DNA of 32,800 nucleotides from Leptospira chreensis (GTDB lineage Bacteria; Spirochaetota; Leptospiria; Leptospirales; Leptospiraceae): contig NZ_JAFFPS010000059.1 of NCBI RefSeq assembly GCF_016919165.1, positions 1 to 32,800 of the forward strand, read 5' to 3'. The stretch's first letter is position 1. Each line of letters starts with the position of its first letter. The position numbers were made by a program, and so were the translations under genes. Shown piece after piece: positions 7,335 through 15,698 of this stretch. The notes below the pieces were generated by a model, which was given only the letters and a program-made list of their open reading frames with translations, was not told where the DNA came from and did no database searches.

Positions 7335-9448
7335 TATTTTTCCCATACAGAAACTCCATCCCAATCTTCACCCACACCGGAGGTTTGGTAATATTCACAC
7401 CTTTCAATGTAGATTTTTGCTGCCAAATCTTCTGGATTATCAGTAAATACAGCACGAAACCTTTCTAATGCAGAAACAAAATCGGCCCGCTCATAATCAA
7501 AAATTGCGGCTTCGAATAGATCTTTGTTTTTAATTTTTTTATTAGAAACGGAATCGATATCAGGAATCAATACCTCTGCAATCATTACCGCTTCTTGTTT
7601 TCCTTTTACTCGCACAAAATCCAAAATTCGATATGGAATCGCATTCAACTCTTTATGCAACATAAGTGACGTTAGGCTAACAAGAATTCTCGCACCATAT
7701 TTTTTTGTTAACCCTTGGATCCGGCTCGAAAGATTCACACTGTCTGCAATAACAGTAGACTCAAACCTCTCTTCTTCTCCCAAAATTCCGAGCATAGTAT
7801 CGCCAGAATGAATACCGATTCCCACATGTAATGGTGCATAACCAACACTGTGCCTGTGTTCATTGTATTTTTTTAATTCCCATTGGATGTCTTCTGCAGC
7901 TTTAATCGAATCTTGAATTCCACCGTCAAACAATGCCATGATGGCACTTCCAATATATTTATCGATAAATCCATTATTTTTGCGAACGCAAGGACCAATC
8001 CTTCCTAGATAAGAATTGGTAAATAAAATTCTATTTTCAAGTGGTATCGAATAAATAATGTCCCAATATTCCCAAATATCAGCGAATAAAATAGTCATTG
8101 CCCTTTCACTACTATCACCCAACCTAACTTCTTCGATATTTTCTTTATCAAGATGGGTTAAAAAGTCGCGAGGTATAAATTTTGCATAAAAGCGATTCGT
8201 TAAAATAAATTGTTCATTGGTAGTTTCAAATTCTTCATTTAAGAGAATTTTTTTACGGAAGGTTCTTGTCGTACGAAGTGTAACAATCGTAGACTGAACT
8301 CCAAAAAACAAAAACACTGCCATTTGTGATAAAGTAGATTCCCCTTCTCCGGTATATGCAAGGAACACATCATAAACAAATCCAATATATAATATCGAAT
8401 ATCCTGCAAAGAAGATCCCAGCATCGGACAATCCTCGGCGTACCATCTGATACAAACGCATTCCTAAAAATGTCGCAAATACAATGCCTAACACCTGAAA
8501 AACGATTTCAAATTGGGTATATACTTCCGGTTTGATAATCAAACCATAAACTAACATAAACTGGACGTAGGCACTAAAGTAACGAATGATCTTTGTATCA
8601 ATAAACCGAGGAAAAAGTCCGTCGATAAACCATAAAAATAAAATACCCAAAACAAAAACAGAGGCATATTCAATATAAATAACTAAATCCCAAGGAATAT
8701 TGGGAAAAACTGCATAAATGGTTTTACTTCCGATAAAGGGAATCCTAATTGCAAATACAAAACAGAAAAATCCAAAGTAGAAGGCTTCCCTCTGTTTACT
8801 TCGATAGAAAAACAATATAAAATGATACAATCCAAACATAAATATAGCGCCCGTTAACGCTAAATCCAAAATACTTTGAGCTAAAATATAGTTTTGAACA
8901 CTCTCTGCAAGGCCAAAAACTGGTGCATTAGGAAGCCCACCTTCTTTGTGATGAAAATTACTCACTGCAATTTGAATTTGGAGATTATCTTTAGCAGTAA
9001 TGGTGAAACTTTGGCCTTGGGAACTGGGAGTTGTAGTTTCTTTAGAGATACCAGGTTTGCCGGACACCAAACTTCTGTTACCTGCAGACATCCTAAAGGC
9101 CGTACGAACCTCTGGCAGATAAACAGCATAAATTTGATTTTCGTTGGGGAGTTTGATGTCTAGGACATAAGTGCCATAACCTTTCCCATCGACTAACCCG
9201 GATCGGAGTGGCGCATGGTTCCATAATGCCGGAACAGGGAGATAAGTAGTCGGGCTCGCGTCAGAAGGAACGTCCAATGTACCCGGGAAAAATTTCCAAT
9301 CCCCTTGGAGGGATACCGCTTCCCCAGAATCAAAGGGAAATGTTTGCAGGTCCAATGCTCCCGATTGGATCTGGGTCGAGGGACTCGCCATGCGACAAGC
9401 CGTTGTCATAAACACAATGCAGAGGTAGATTAATTTCTGACGGGTCAT
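7334..9448 (-). CDS. 7TM-DISM receptor class III nucleotide cyclase, C2-like subunit (keeps Asn/Arg, second metal Asp is Ser)
   Basis: A 704-residue paralogue of the downstream cyclase with the same layout: a lipoprotein-type signal (Cys18 in MTTAC), an extracytoplasmic domain (VSLQGDWKFF, VPALWNHAPL, GYGTYVLDI), seven membrane segments (about 195-390), and a cyclase domain (about 445-625) with a TPR-like tail. The first metal Asp is present (Asp457 in FADIWEYW). The second is Ser501 in KYIGSAIMALF, as in the GS of mammalian C2 halves. The catalytic Asn572 and Arg576 are intact in VIADSVNLSSR, Lys497 is in place, and Thr565 sits at the base-selecting position, which favours ATP over GTP. It therefore complements the downstream protein. 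The ATG at 9448 follows AAGG-TAGGG. It is the first gene of the pair and is divergent from the FliG-like gene across 113 bp. Confidence 0.88.
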   Translation of the reverse strand: MTRQKLIYLCIVFMTTACRMASPSTQIQSGALDLQTFPFDSGEAVSLQGDWKFFPGTLDVPSDASPTTYLPVPALWNHAPLRSGLVDGKGYGTYVLDIKLPNENQIYAVYLPEVRTAFRMSAGNRSLVSGKPGISKETTTPSSQGQSFTITAKDNLQIQIAVSNFHHKEGGLPNAPVFGLAESVQNYILAQSILDLALTGAIFMFGLYHFILFFYRSKQREAFYFGFFCFVFAIRIPFIGSKTIYAVFPNIPWDLVIYIEYASVFVLGILFLWFIDGLFPRFIDTKIIRYFSAYVQFMLVYGLIIKPEVYTQFEIVFQVLGIVFATFLGMRLYQMVRRGLSDAGIFFAGYSILYIGFVYDVFLAYTGEGESTLSQMAVFLFFGVQSTIVTLRTTRTFRKKILLNEEFETTNEQFILTNRFYAKFIPRDFLTHLDKENIEEVRLGDSSERAMTILFADIWEYWDIIYSIPLENRILFTNSYLGRIGPCVRKNNGFIDKYIGSAIMALFDGGIQDSIKAAEDIQWELKKYNEHRHSVGYAPLHVGIGIHSGDTMLGILGEEERFESTVIADSVNLSSRIQGLTKKYGARILVSLTSLMLHKELNAIPYRILDFVRVKGKQEAVMIAEVLIPDIDSVSNKKIKNKDLFEAAIFDYERADFVSALERFRAVFTDNPEDLAAKIYIERCEYYQTSGVGEDWDGVSVWEK

Positions 9449-9524
9449 CCCTACCTTCAGAGACTCCCAAGGACATGGATTTGAAAAGGAAGTTTTCGAA
9501 TTAAAAAAAATAATATTTTTTGGT

Positions 9525-9552
9525 TTGTACGACCGCTATGTTTAGCTATTAT
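9525..9552 (+). promoter_or_regulatory. Candidate sigma-70-type promoter for the fliG-like operon
   Basis: TTGTAC (9525-9530), a 16-bp spacer and TATTAT (9547-9552) give a reasonable -35/-10 pair. Transcription would then start near 9559, only about 3 nt before the ATG at 9562, and no Shine-Dalgarno is visible, so the mRNA may be leaderless. The call is by eye only. Confidence 0.3.
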
Positions 9553-9561
9553 GTCTCTTAA

Positions 9562-10788
9562 ATGAAAACTCCGTCCGGATACAATAAAGCCGCCCTTGCC
9601 TACCAAATCTTAGGCCGCTATTTACCAGACGAAGTGTTTGCTCATTTGAGTGATTCGGAAATCGAATCCCTCCTCTTAAAAGTGGAATCCAATCCGTCCC
9701 CAACCAGGGGTCAGGAAAAAGACATCTTACTTTCTTTCACCCGATTCCTCCAAAAAAAAGGAAACCTAAACAACCCAAACCAGGTCGGTCGTGGTAGTAA
9801 CGCCGGCGCCGGCAGAGCGGGAAGCGAATATACGAATCACGGTTATAACCCAAAATCCCTAGGTGGAAATTCCGGCGACGACGGTGGCTATACGAATCAC
9901 GTATATTCTCCCAAAAACAGGGGTAAAACCGAGCCTACGTTCGGAAAATCACCCTCCGAAGGCGAATATGCGAATCACGATTATAATCCTCAGGATCTGC
10001 GTGCTCCTGGTAACAAATCTACACATAGCGAACATCCAGACACAAATGAATTGTATTCGCTCCTCCAAGAAATCCTAAAAGAAGAAGATTCAAAATCAGC
10101 CATCCCCTTTTGGTCCGAACTTCCGAGTTATTCTTTGGAAATGCTCCGGAATTTGACGACAGACGAATCTTCCGAGGTAGTAGCTCGGGTTCTTAGTTTT
10201 TCTGACCCAGAAACTGCCTCTGAGGTTTTAGCAGAATACCCGGAAAACCACAGGGAAGATATCATTTTGGCACTTTCCGAAATTGATTACCATTCGGACC
10301 AAGAAAGGGACCAATTGGAGCGTTTCCTTCGGTTCAAAATGGAACTCATCCAGAAGAAAATGCCGGTTTCTAAGATCCGCAGCCGCAAGGCAAAAACAGC
10401 GGGGGAAATCCTTACTCGACTTCCTTTTTTGCCTTCTCAAAATTTAATTGAACGAATTCAGAAAAAAAGCCCAGAATATGCCGAAACTATAGTAGAACAC
10501 TACTTTCGTTTGGAAGACCTCCTTCATTTAGGAAGGACGAGCCTCACTCGGTTCTTTTCTGAGATCCATCCCCTTGTCATTGCTTGCGCTTTGAAAGGTG
10601 TAGAGACGGATTTCCGCGACCAAGTTTATTCCAATTTGGAATCTTGGCTTGTGAAAGAAATTAAGATCGAATGGGATTCGTTAGGTCCTGTCTCATTAGC
10701 AGAAATCGAAGAAGCCCAAAAGGGAATCTTAGATAGACTACGCGAGGCAATGAATGAAGGCAAAGTGAAACTCTGGAGATTGAAGTAA
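9562..10788 (+). CDS. FliG-like flagellar motor-switch paralogue with a repeat-containing linker
   Basis: A 408-residue protein; ordinary FliG is about 335. The N-terminal ~70 residues (YNKAALAYQILG, VFAHLSDSEIESLLLKV) resemble FliG-N. Residues about 75-160 form a Gly/Asn/Pro-rich linker with three copies of a Y-[TA]-N-H-x-Y-[NS]-P unit. Residues about 190-240 (VARVLSFSDPETASEVLAEYPENH) resemble FliG-M, with EYPE where EHPQ is usual. The C-terminus (LEDLLHLG, ALKGV, LGPVSLAEIEEAQKGIL) aligns with FliG-C. FliG links MotA to the rotor and drives torque through charged residues. Aligned by hand with E. coli FliG, only Lys264 is kept (Lys345); Arg281, Asp288, Asp289 and Arg297 correspond to Trp362, Ile369, Glu370 and Ser378. 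It may be an accessory or structural FliG. fliH follows after 4 bp, with its ribosome site overlapping this stop. Confidence 0.78.
   Translation: MKTPSGYNKAALAYQILGRYLPDEVFAHLSDSEIESLLLKVESNPSPTRGQEKDILLSFTRFLQKKGNLNNPNQVGRGSNAGAGRAGSEYTNHGYNPKSLGGNSGDDGGYTNHVYSPKNRGKTEPTFGKSPSEGEYANHDYNPQDLRAPGNKSTHSEHPDTNELYSLLQEILKEEDSKSAIPFWSELPSYSLEMLRNLTTDESSEVVARVLSFSDPETASEVLAEYPENHREDIILALSEIDYHSDQERDQLERFLRFKMELIQKKMPVSKIRSRKAKTAGEILTRLPFLPSQNLIERIQKKSPEYAETIVEHYFRLEDLLHLGRTSLTRFFSEIHPLVIACALKGVETDFRDQVYSNLESWLVKEIKIEWDSLGPVSLAEIEEAQKGILDRLREAMNEGKVKLWRLK
9826..9993 (+). repeat. Three Y-[TA]-N-H-x-Y-[NS]-P repeats in the FliG-like linker
   Basis: The units are YTNHGYNPK (residues 90-98), YTNHVYSPK (110-118) and YANHDYNPQ (136-144), spaced 20 and 26 residues apart in a Gly-rich region. 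At DNA level the shared core is TA(T)-(A/G)CGAATCAC, so the copies look like recent duplications or are under selection. Aromatic-Asn-His spacing of this kind suggests short binding motifs on a flexible tether; the partner is unknown. Confidence 0.75.
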
Positions 10789-10792
10789 GGAT

Positions 10793-11716
10793 ATGGCAAA
10801 ACTCGTCTTTAAACCCATTCAAATTGCCGACTTACAAGAAGAAGTTGAGATTCAACTTCCTGATAAGTACAAAAAGTTCCATAAGACCGACGAACAAGAA
10901 GACTTCGAGATAGACCAAGAAGGGAATATCATCGAACAATACCAAGGTCCATCGATTGAAGAAATCGAAGCGGAACTACAAAGGTATCGCCAAGAGACAG
11001 AAGAACAAGTTCGTCAATTATTAGAAGACGCAAAAAAACAAGCCAAAGCCATTGAAGAAGAAGGAAGGACGAAAGCCTTCCAAATGGTGCAAGACTCCAA
11101 AGAAAAAATTAAATTAGAAGAAGACTCCGGTCGCGCCAAAGCGGAACAAATCTTAGATCGTGCTAAGATGGAAGTCGAACGTATGATCAAAGAAGCCGAA
11201 ATGAAACAGGCTGAGATCGAACACGAAGCATACCAAAAAGGTTATGATGCAGGTCGGGAAGTAGGATTCAAAAAAGGCCAAGGGGAAGTAAGACGACTCA
11301 TTGACCGATTAGGAACTATCATCGGCAAGGCGATTGACATCCGTGAAGAAATGATTGCTGCCTCTGAAAAACAAATGGTAGAGATGATTCTTGTCATCGC
11401 AAGAAAAGTAATCAAAGACGAAATCATTGAACGTAAAGAAATTGTACTCAATAACATTCGCGAAGCAATGAAACGAATTAAAGACCGTGACCGAATTGAT
11501 ATTCGTGTTAACTTTGCTGACTTGGAACTTACAACAGCACACAAAGACGAACTTATCAAACTTATGGAATCTCTCAGAAAGGTCAATATCTACGAAGATT
11601 CTCGAGTGGATCGTGGCGGAGTTATCATCGAAACAGATGTGGGAGCCATCGACGCAAGGATCTCTACACAGCTCAAAGAAATCGAAGAGGCCATTCGAAA
11701 CGTCGAACCGATATGA
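10793..11716 (+). CDS. fliH: Flagellar export ATPase regulator FliH
   Basis: A 307-residue FliH/YscL-family protein. A long highly charged coiled coil (about 55-160, Glu/Lys/Arg/Gln-rich) leads into the Gly-containing YQKGYDAGREVGFKKGQGEVRRL segment typical of FliH. A C-terminal alpha/beta domain follows (IARKVIKDEI, IRVNFADLEL, DRGGVIIETDVGAIDARISTQLKEI), matching the conserved FliH/V-ATPase-E-like end. FliH binds the flagellar ATPase FliI and holds it near the export gate; it also ties it to the C-ring. fliI is not next to it here, unlike in many bacteria. The start at ATG 10793 has AAGGA overlapping the previous stop. Its own stop overlaps the next ATG as ATGA, so this flagellar gene is translationally coupled to a signalling receptor. 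Confidence 0.85.
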   Translation: MAKLVFKPIQIADLQEEVEIQLPDKYKKFHKTDEQEDFEIDQEGNIIEQYQGPSIEEIEAELQRYRQETEEQVRQLLEDAKKQAKAIEEEGRTKAFQMVQDSKEKIKLEEDSGRAKAEQILDRAKMEVERMIKEAEMKQAEIEHEAYQKGYDAGREVGFKKGQGEVRRLIDRLGTIIGKAIDIREEMIAASEKQMVEMILVIARKVIKDEIIERKEIVLNNIREAMKRIKDRDRIDIRVNFADLELTTAHKDELIKLMESLRKVNIYEDSRVDRGGVIIETDVGAIDARISTQLKEIEEAIRNVEPI

Positions 11717-13698
11717 TTTCGAAAACCCGTATTTACCAACTCGTATTCGGGTTCGCATTCGTTTTGTCACCAGCTTTTATCGGTTTGGTGGCAGAACCTT
11801 GTGGCACCATGATCACATCATTCGAAAATCCAGTTGTTTTAAAAACAGATTGGTTATTTAGAAAAGGTGACAACTTAGATTGGCGGGATGAAACCGTTGA
11901 GGAATCTTTTTGGGTCAAACGTTCTGTTCCTGATTATGGAATCTCCAAAACAGAAAACCTAACAGGATATCACTGGTATCGTTGTTCTTTTTATTTACCA
12001 GAAAACTATACAACTCCAGTAGAACCCATTGCCATCCAACTCGGTCGCATCCGAGACATTGATGAGTTTTATCTAAACGGAACCTTAGTCGATAAAACAG
12101 GAATTGTATTACCTAGGATGGAGGTGGACTTTCAAAAAATCAGAATTTATTCTCTACCGACCCACCTTCTCAAACCAGGCCTGAATGTAATGGCAATTCG
12201 CATTTATGCTGCCACAAATTTAAACGGACTCAAAGAAGCACCTACCATTGCAAAAGAACGCCTGTTACGTGAAGCTGCTTTTTCAAAAGAAGCCTTTGCT
12301 ATGGTCTGCGGATATGTATTTATATTTATGGGGATTTACTTTTTAGTAGGTTCGATTGTGCGCGGTCGAGCGGGAGAGAATTTTTTCTTTGCACTATTCT
12401 CCATTTTTATGGGAATTTATGTACTCATTCGCACCCAACACCGAGATATTTTATTTGAAAGTTTTACTTGGTCTTATGTTGCAGAACTCTTAGTTCTAAT
12501 TTGCCTTCCTGTATTTTTTATCAACTTCATGCACCAGTATCTAAAGATGAAACGAAATGTGGTGCTCCTGGTTTATGAAGTCTTTCTATTTGTTTTATTT
12601 GTGATCACTTTGTTTTTTAGAACTCCTAAAACCTGGATTCTAGTCATTGCTCTTTTTAATTACGCCTTACCTGTGGCGATGGGCCTTGTGATTTATTTAT
12701 TTGTAAACAATGGAAAGGCTAACATTGCTAAGGTTAAATTTATTTTAATCGGAATTGCCTCTCTGTTGCCAACCATTCTAATTGATAGTCTTTCTGCTTT
12801 AGAAATCATTTCCATGCCGGGAACTTTGTATTTAGGTTTCCTCATTTTTCTTGTGATGATCTCGATCCAACTTTCCAATGATATCGTTTTGGGTTTGGAA
12901 AACTTTATCGAACAAGAAAAAGAACTGATCCAAATGGAACGTGTGAAAACGGGATTTTTGATCAATTTGTCCTCTGAATTCAAATCCGGAATGGAAAAAA
13001 TTAAGAAGGCAATTGACAATATATCGTCCAATCACGGAAAAAATATTTCCAAAGAACAAACCAAAGTAGCCACAAAGTCTGCTGCCAAAAAGAAAACCAA
13101 AACTAAATCGGGATCGAAACAAGAACTCGATCCGATCAAACAAGCAGAAGATCATATATCTTATATGAGCTATATGGTAGAGGAAGCCATACTACTACGT
13201 AAACTAGAAGACAAAACGTACATTCCATTTTATGAATCTTTCTCTATCGCAGAGTTAATCCGAAATTGTGTATCTAGTGTGGAAAACCACTTAGAACAAT
13301 ACAGGAAAAATACTTCCATTGAAGTAAAACCAAATGACTTGGAGATCTATTTTCCCAAGGAATTGTTATTTTGTATTTTACGAAATCTTGTTGAAAATGC
13401 TTACCAATACACAGATCCAAAAACAGATATCAGTATAGAATTTTTTAATCGCGATGGTTACCACCAACTGATTGTTATGGATGAAGGTATGGGCCTTAGC
13501 CAATTGGAAATGGAAACCATCTTTCAAAAATTTGTCCGAGGATACCGTGACAAAAAAAATGAAATCCCGGGAGCAGGGATTGGACTCACTTTAGTAGAAG
13601 CAACGGCAAAATTTTTAGGTGGAACCGTAAGTTTAAAATCAAGTGAAGGTATGGGAGCCAAATTCACAATTCGTATCCCGGAGAAACCTAAAAAATGA
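11713..13698 (+). CDS. 7TM-DISM receptor with histidine-kinase-like module, phospho-acceptor His absent
   Basis: A 661-residue membrane receptor. It has a signal peptide (about 1-27), a jelly-roll sensor domain (DWLFRKGDNLDW, YHWYRCSFYLP, IRDIDEFYLNGTLVD) and seven membrane segments (about 195-400). A kinase-like module follows. The helix that should carry the phospho-accepting His reads FLINLSSEFKSG, with Ser421 where His is expected. A Lys-rich insert (about 450-475) follows in the dimerisation hairpin. The ATPase domain is intact: N-box NLVENAYQY (558-566), G1 DEGMG (590-594), F-box FQKF and G2 GAGIGL (620-625). It should bind ATP but cannot autophosphorylate at the normal site, so it may be a pseudokinase, an allosteric switch, or a partner kinase. 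ATGA overlaps at both ends couple it to fliH and to its paralogue. Confidence 0.82.
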   Translation: MISKTRIYQLVFGFAFVLSPAFIGLVAEPCGTMITSFENPVVLKTDWLFRKGDNLDWRDETVEESFWVKRSVPDYGISKTENLTGYHWYRCSFYLPENYTTPVEPIAIQLGRIRDIDEFYLNGTLVDKTGIVLPRMEVDFQKIRIYSLPTHLLKPGLNVMAIRIYAATNLNGLKEAPTIAKERLLREAAFSKEAFAMVCGYVFIFMGIYFLVGSIVRGRAGENFFFALFSIFMGIYVLIRTQHRDILFESFTWSYVAELLVLICLPVFFINFMHQYLKMKRNVVLLVYEVFLFVLFVITLFFRTPKTWILVIALFNYALPVAMGLVIYLFVNNGKANIAKVKFILIGIASLLPTILIDSLSALEIISMPGTLYLGFLIFLVMISIQLSNDIVLGLENFIEQEKELIQMERVKTGFLINLSSEFKSGMEKIKKAIDNISSNHGKNISKEQTKVATKSAAKKKTKTKSGSKQELDPIKQAEDHISYMSYMVEEAILLRKLEDKTYIPFYESFSIAELIRNCVSSVENHLEQYRKNTSIEVKPNDLEIYFPKELLFCILRNLVENAYQYTDPKTDISIEFFNRDGYHQLIVMDEGMGLSQLEMETIFQKFVRGYRDKKNEIPGAGIGLTLVEATAKFLGGTVSLKSSEGMGAKFTIRIPEKPKK

Positions 13699-15683
13699 AA
13701 TCCTTATCATTCTATCGAATTCTAATTTTAAGTTTCTTTTTACTTACAACTCATTGCTCTCGTTCCACAGATGAAAACACTGTGGTACTCCGTTTGGATG
13801 GCGATGATTGGGGAATTTATTTCAACGACAACGCTGATATACTTAGCAATGAATTCAATGCCAACAACTTAGATATCACAACAGTTCCGAGCAACTTTCG
13901 AAACCTAAACAAAAGTTATCGCGGAGCCATATGGATTCGTAAAGGTTTTGAAATCACAACAGAACAACACCAAAAATCGTTAGCTTTACAACTTGGTAAA
14001 ATTTACCAATCGGATGAAGTTTTTATCAACGGTGTACTCATTGGAAAAAACAATTCGGCATTTGGAAAAGACCCAGACGAGTTTGCCTTTGGAAGACCTA
14101 GAATTTACCCCATTCCCCATGATTTATTGTTAGAAGGGGAAAATGTTCTAATTGTAAAAATTGACTCCTCACTCTCTACTTCTGCGGGAGTCATTACAGG
14201 ACCCATTCGTATTGTTACCTACGAAGAAGCGTTAAACGGAAATCTTTATGATTCTCTCGTAGAACTTATCTTTGTTGGTTTTTATCTTTTTATCGCGTTA
14301 TTTTTCTTTATCAACTTCTTCAATCTAAGAGATAAAAAAGAATATCTTAGTTTCAGTATTTTAGCATTAATTTTCTCTGCTTATGAACTATCAAAAAACG
14401 AAGTTCGTTTTTTTCTAATCAATGATTTCTCAATATTAAAATTTATAGAATATTCTTTTCTGTTAATTCTGCCTTATGGTTTCATTAAATTCATTCAGGA
14501 TTTTTTCGAATTAAAACCTTTCAAATACCAAAGAATTTACCTACTAATGCAGTTCTTCTTTATTGCAGTTTTTGCAATCATTCAAAACCCCGTATTCTGG
14601 TATAACTTCATTGGATATTGGGACATTCATCTACTCGCCGTGATTGGTTATGCGATCTATGTTACGTTTAACAAATTCCGTGACCAAACTCGAGGATCGA
14701 CAATCCACCTCCTTGCCCTCGTTTATTTACTCTATTCGATCCTAAAAGAAATTTTAATTGAAAGAGGGTATCTAAATTCCCCATCCTCTCTCGAAACAAG
14801 TTTCTTAGTATATTTGATTTTAATGACACTGGCTCTTCGTTTTCAGTTTCTCATCATGAAACGAAAACTACAGAACCGTTATGAAAGATTAAAAGAAGCC
14901 GACTCGCTCCGCGAAAAGATTTTTTATTATATGGACGCAATGATTTCAGGCCCTCTGAAATTAATGAAAGAAAAACTAATTTCCTATCGCGAATCAACAC
15001 AGAAAACAAAAGACAAAAACTTAGTAAAAGAAGTGATCGAAGTACAATCATCTATTGACAATGTAATGGATGATATTATCGAACTTTCGCGATTAGAAGT
15101 TTTAAAAGAAGTCCCTTTCAAAGAACAAGTAAACTTCATTTCATTTATCAATGAAGTGATCCCAGAAGATGACATCACCTACTCTATCAAAGTAAATCCT
15201 GAAACGGAAATCCATAACAGTTTGGATTTGATCAATTCGGTTGTGGTTCGATTGGTTGATTTTCCTCCGTTTAAAGAATTCAATCATAACGATTTAATCA
15301 TTACCCAAGACTTGAGAGGGAACGTTCACTTCCGTTTTCTATTATTTCATAGCAATCCGAAAGTTTCAGGAAGATTATTTAGTGATCTCGTTGAGAATTA
15401 TAACACACTGACACCCGTAAAAGTGAAATGGGCGATCATACTTGAAATTGTTCGTTTATTAGGTGCAAAAATTGATTTCAAAATCATCAAAAAGAAATAC
15501 CTCAAAATTGACTTGGGTATTGCCGCGATTGTTCCTGTTTCTGAGTTACAACCAATCACAGAATCACAGATAAATTCAAAATCTACGACACAAAAAGAAG
15601 ATTGGAAAGTAACATTAAAACGTTTTTGGAAATTTTTAAAAGAAACAGAAATCAAACTTCCTAACTTCAAAAAGAAAAAATAA
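13695..15683 (+). CDS. 7TM-DISM receptor with degenerate kinase-like C-terminus
   Basis: A 662-residue paralogue of the preceding receptor. It has a lipoprotein-type signal (Cys21 in LLTTHC), a jelly-roll sensor domain (WGIYFNDNADIL, YRGAIWIRKGFEI, YQSDEVFINGVLIG) and seven membrane segments (about 190-400). The C-terminal ~250 residues follow the shape of a dimerisation hairpin plus ATPase fold, but every key residue is gone. DAMISGPL replaces S-H-E-L-R-T-P-L (Ala415 at the His position), no N-box or DxGxG can be found, and VKVKWAIILEIV stands where the G2 box belongs. It cannot bind ATP in the usual way. The 4-bp overlap with the intact-ATPase paralogue suggests a heteromeric complex. The crp/fnr-family gene starts 15 bp downstream. 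Confidence 0.78.
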   Translation: MKSLSFYRILILSFFLLTTHCSRSTDENTVVLRLDGDDWGIYFNDNADILSNEFNANNLDITTVPSNFRNLNKSYRGAIWIRKGFEITTEQHQKSLALQLGKIYQSDEVFINGVLIGKNNSAFGKDPDEFAFGRPRIYPIPHDLLLEGENVLIVKIDSSLSTSAGVITGPIRIVTYEEALNGNLYDSLVELIFVGFYLFIALFFFINFFNLRDKKEYLSFSILALIFSAYELSKNEVRFFLINDFSILKFIEYSFLLILPYGFIKFIQDFFELKPFKYQRIYLLMQFFFIAVFAIIQNPVFWYNFIGYWDIHLLAVIGYAIYVTFNKFRDQTRGSTIHLLALVYLLYSILKEILIERGYLNSPSSLETSFLVYLILMTLALRFQFLIMKRKLQNRYERLKEADSLREKIFYYMDAMISGPLKLMKEKLISYRESTQKTKDKNLVKEVIEVQSSIDNVMDDIIELSRLEVLKEVPFKEQVNFISFINEVIPEDDITYSIKVNPETEIHNSLDLINSVVVRLVDFPPFKEFNHNDLIITQDLRGNVHFRFLLFHSNPKVSGRLFSDLVENYNTLTPVKVKWAIILEIVRLLGAKIDFKIIKKKYLKIDLGIAAIVPVSELQPITESQINSKSTTQKEDWKVTLKRFWKFLKETEIKLPNFKKKK

Positions 15684-15698
15684 ACTCCAACTGATTTC

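Noticed and set aside
7334..7364. Longer start for the C1-like cyclase at 7364 (ten extra residues)
   Set aside because: The extra residues lie inside the upstream gene and would displace a good lipoprotein signal that begins exactly at the coupled ATG at 7334.
11309..11770. Minus-strand frame of 153 codons opposite fliH, rich in Phe and Asp
   Set aside because: It is the antisense shadow of a highly biased coiled-coil gene, with no ribosome site or domain.
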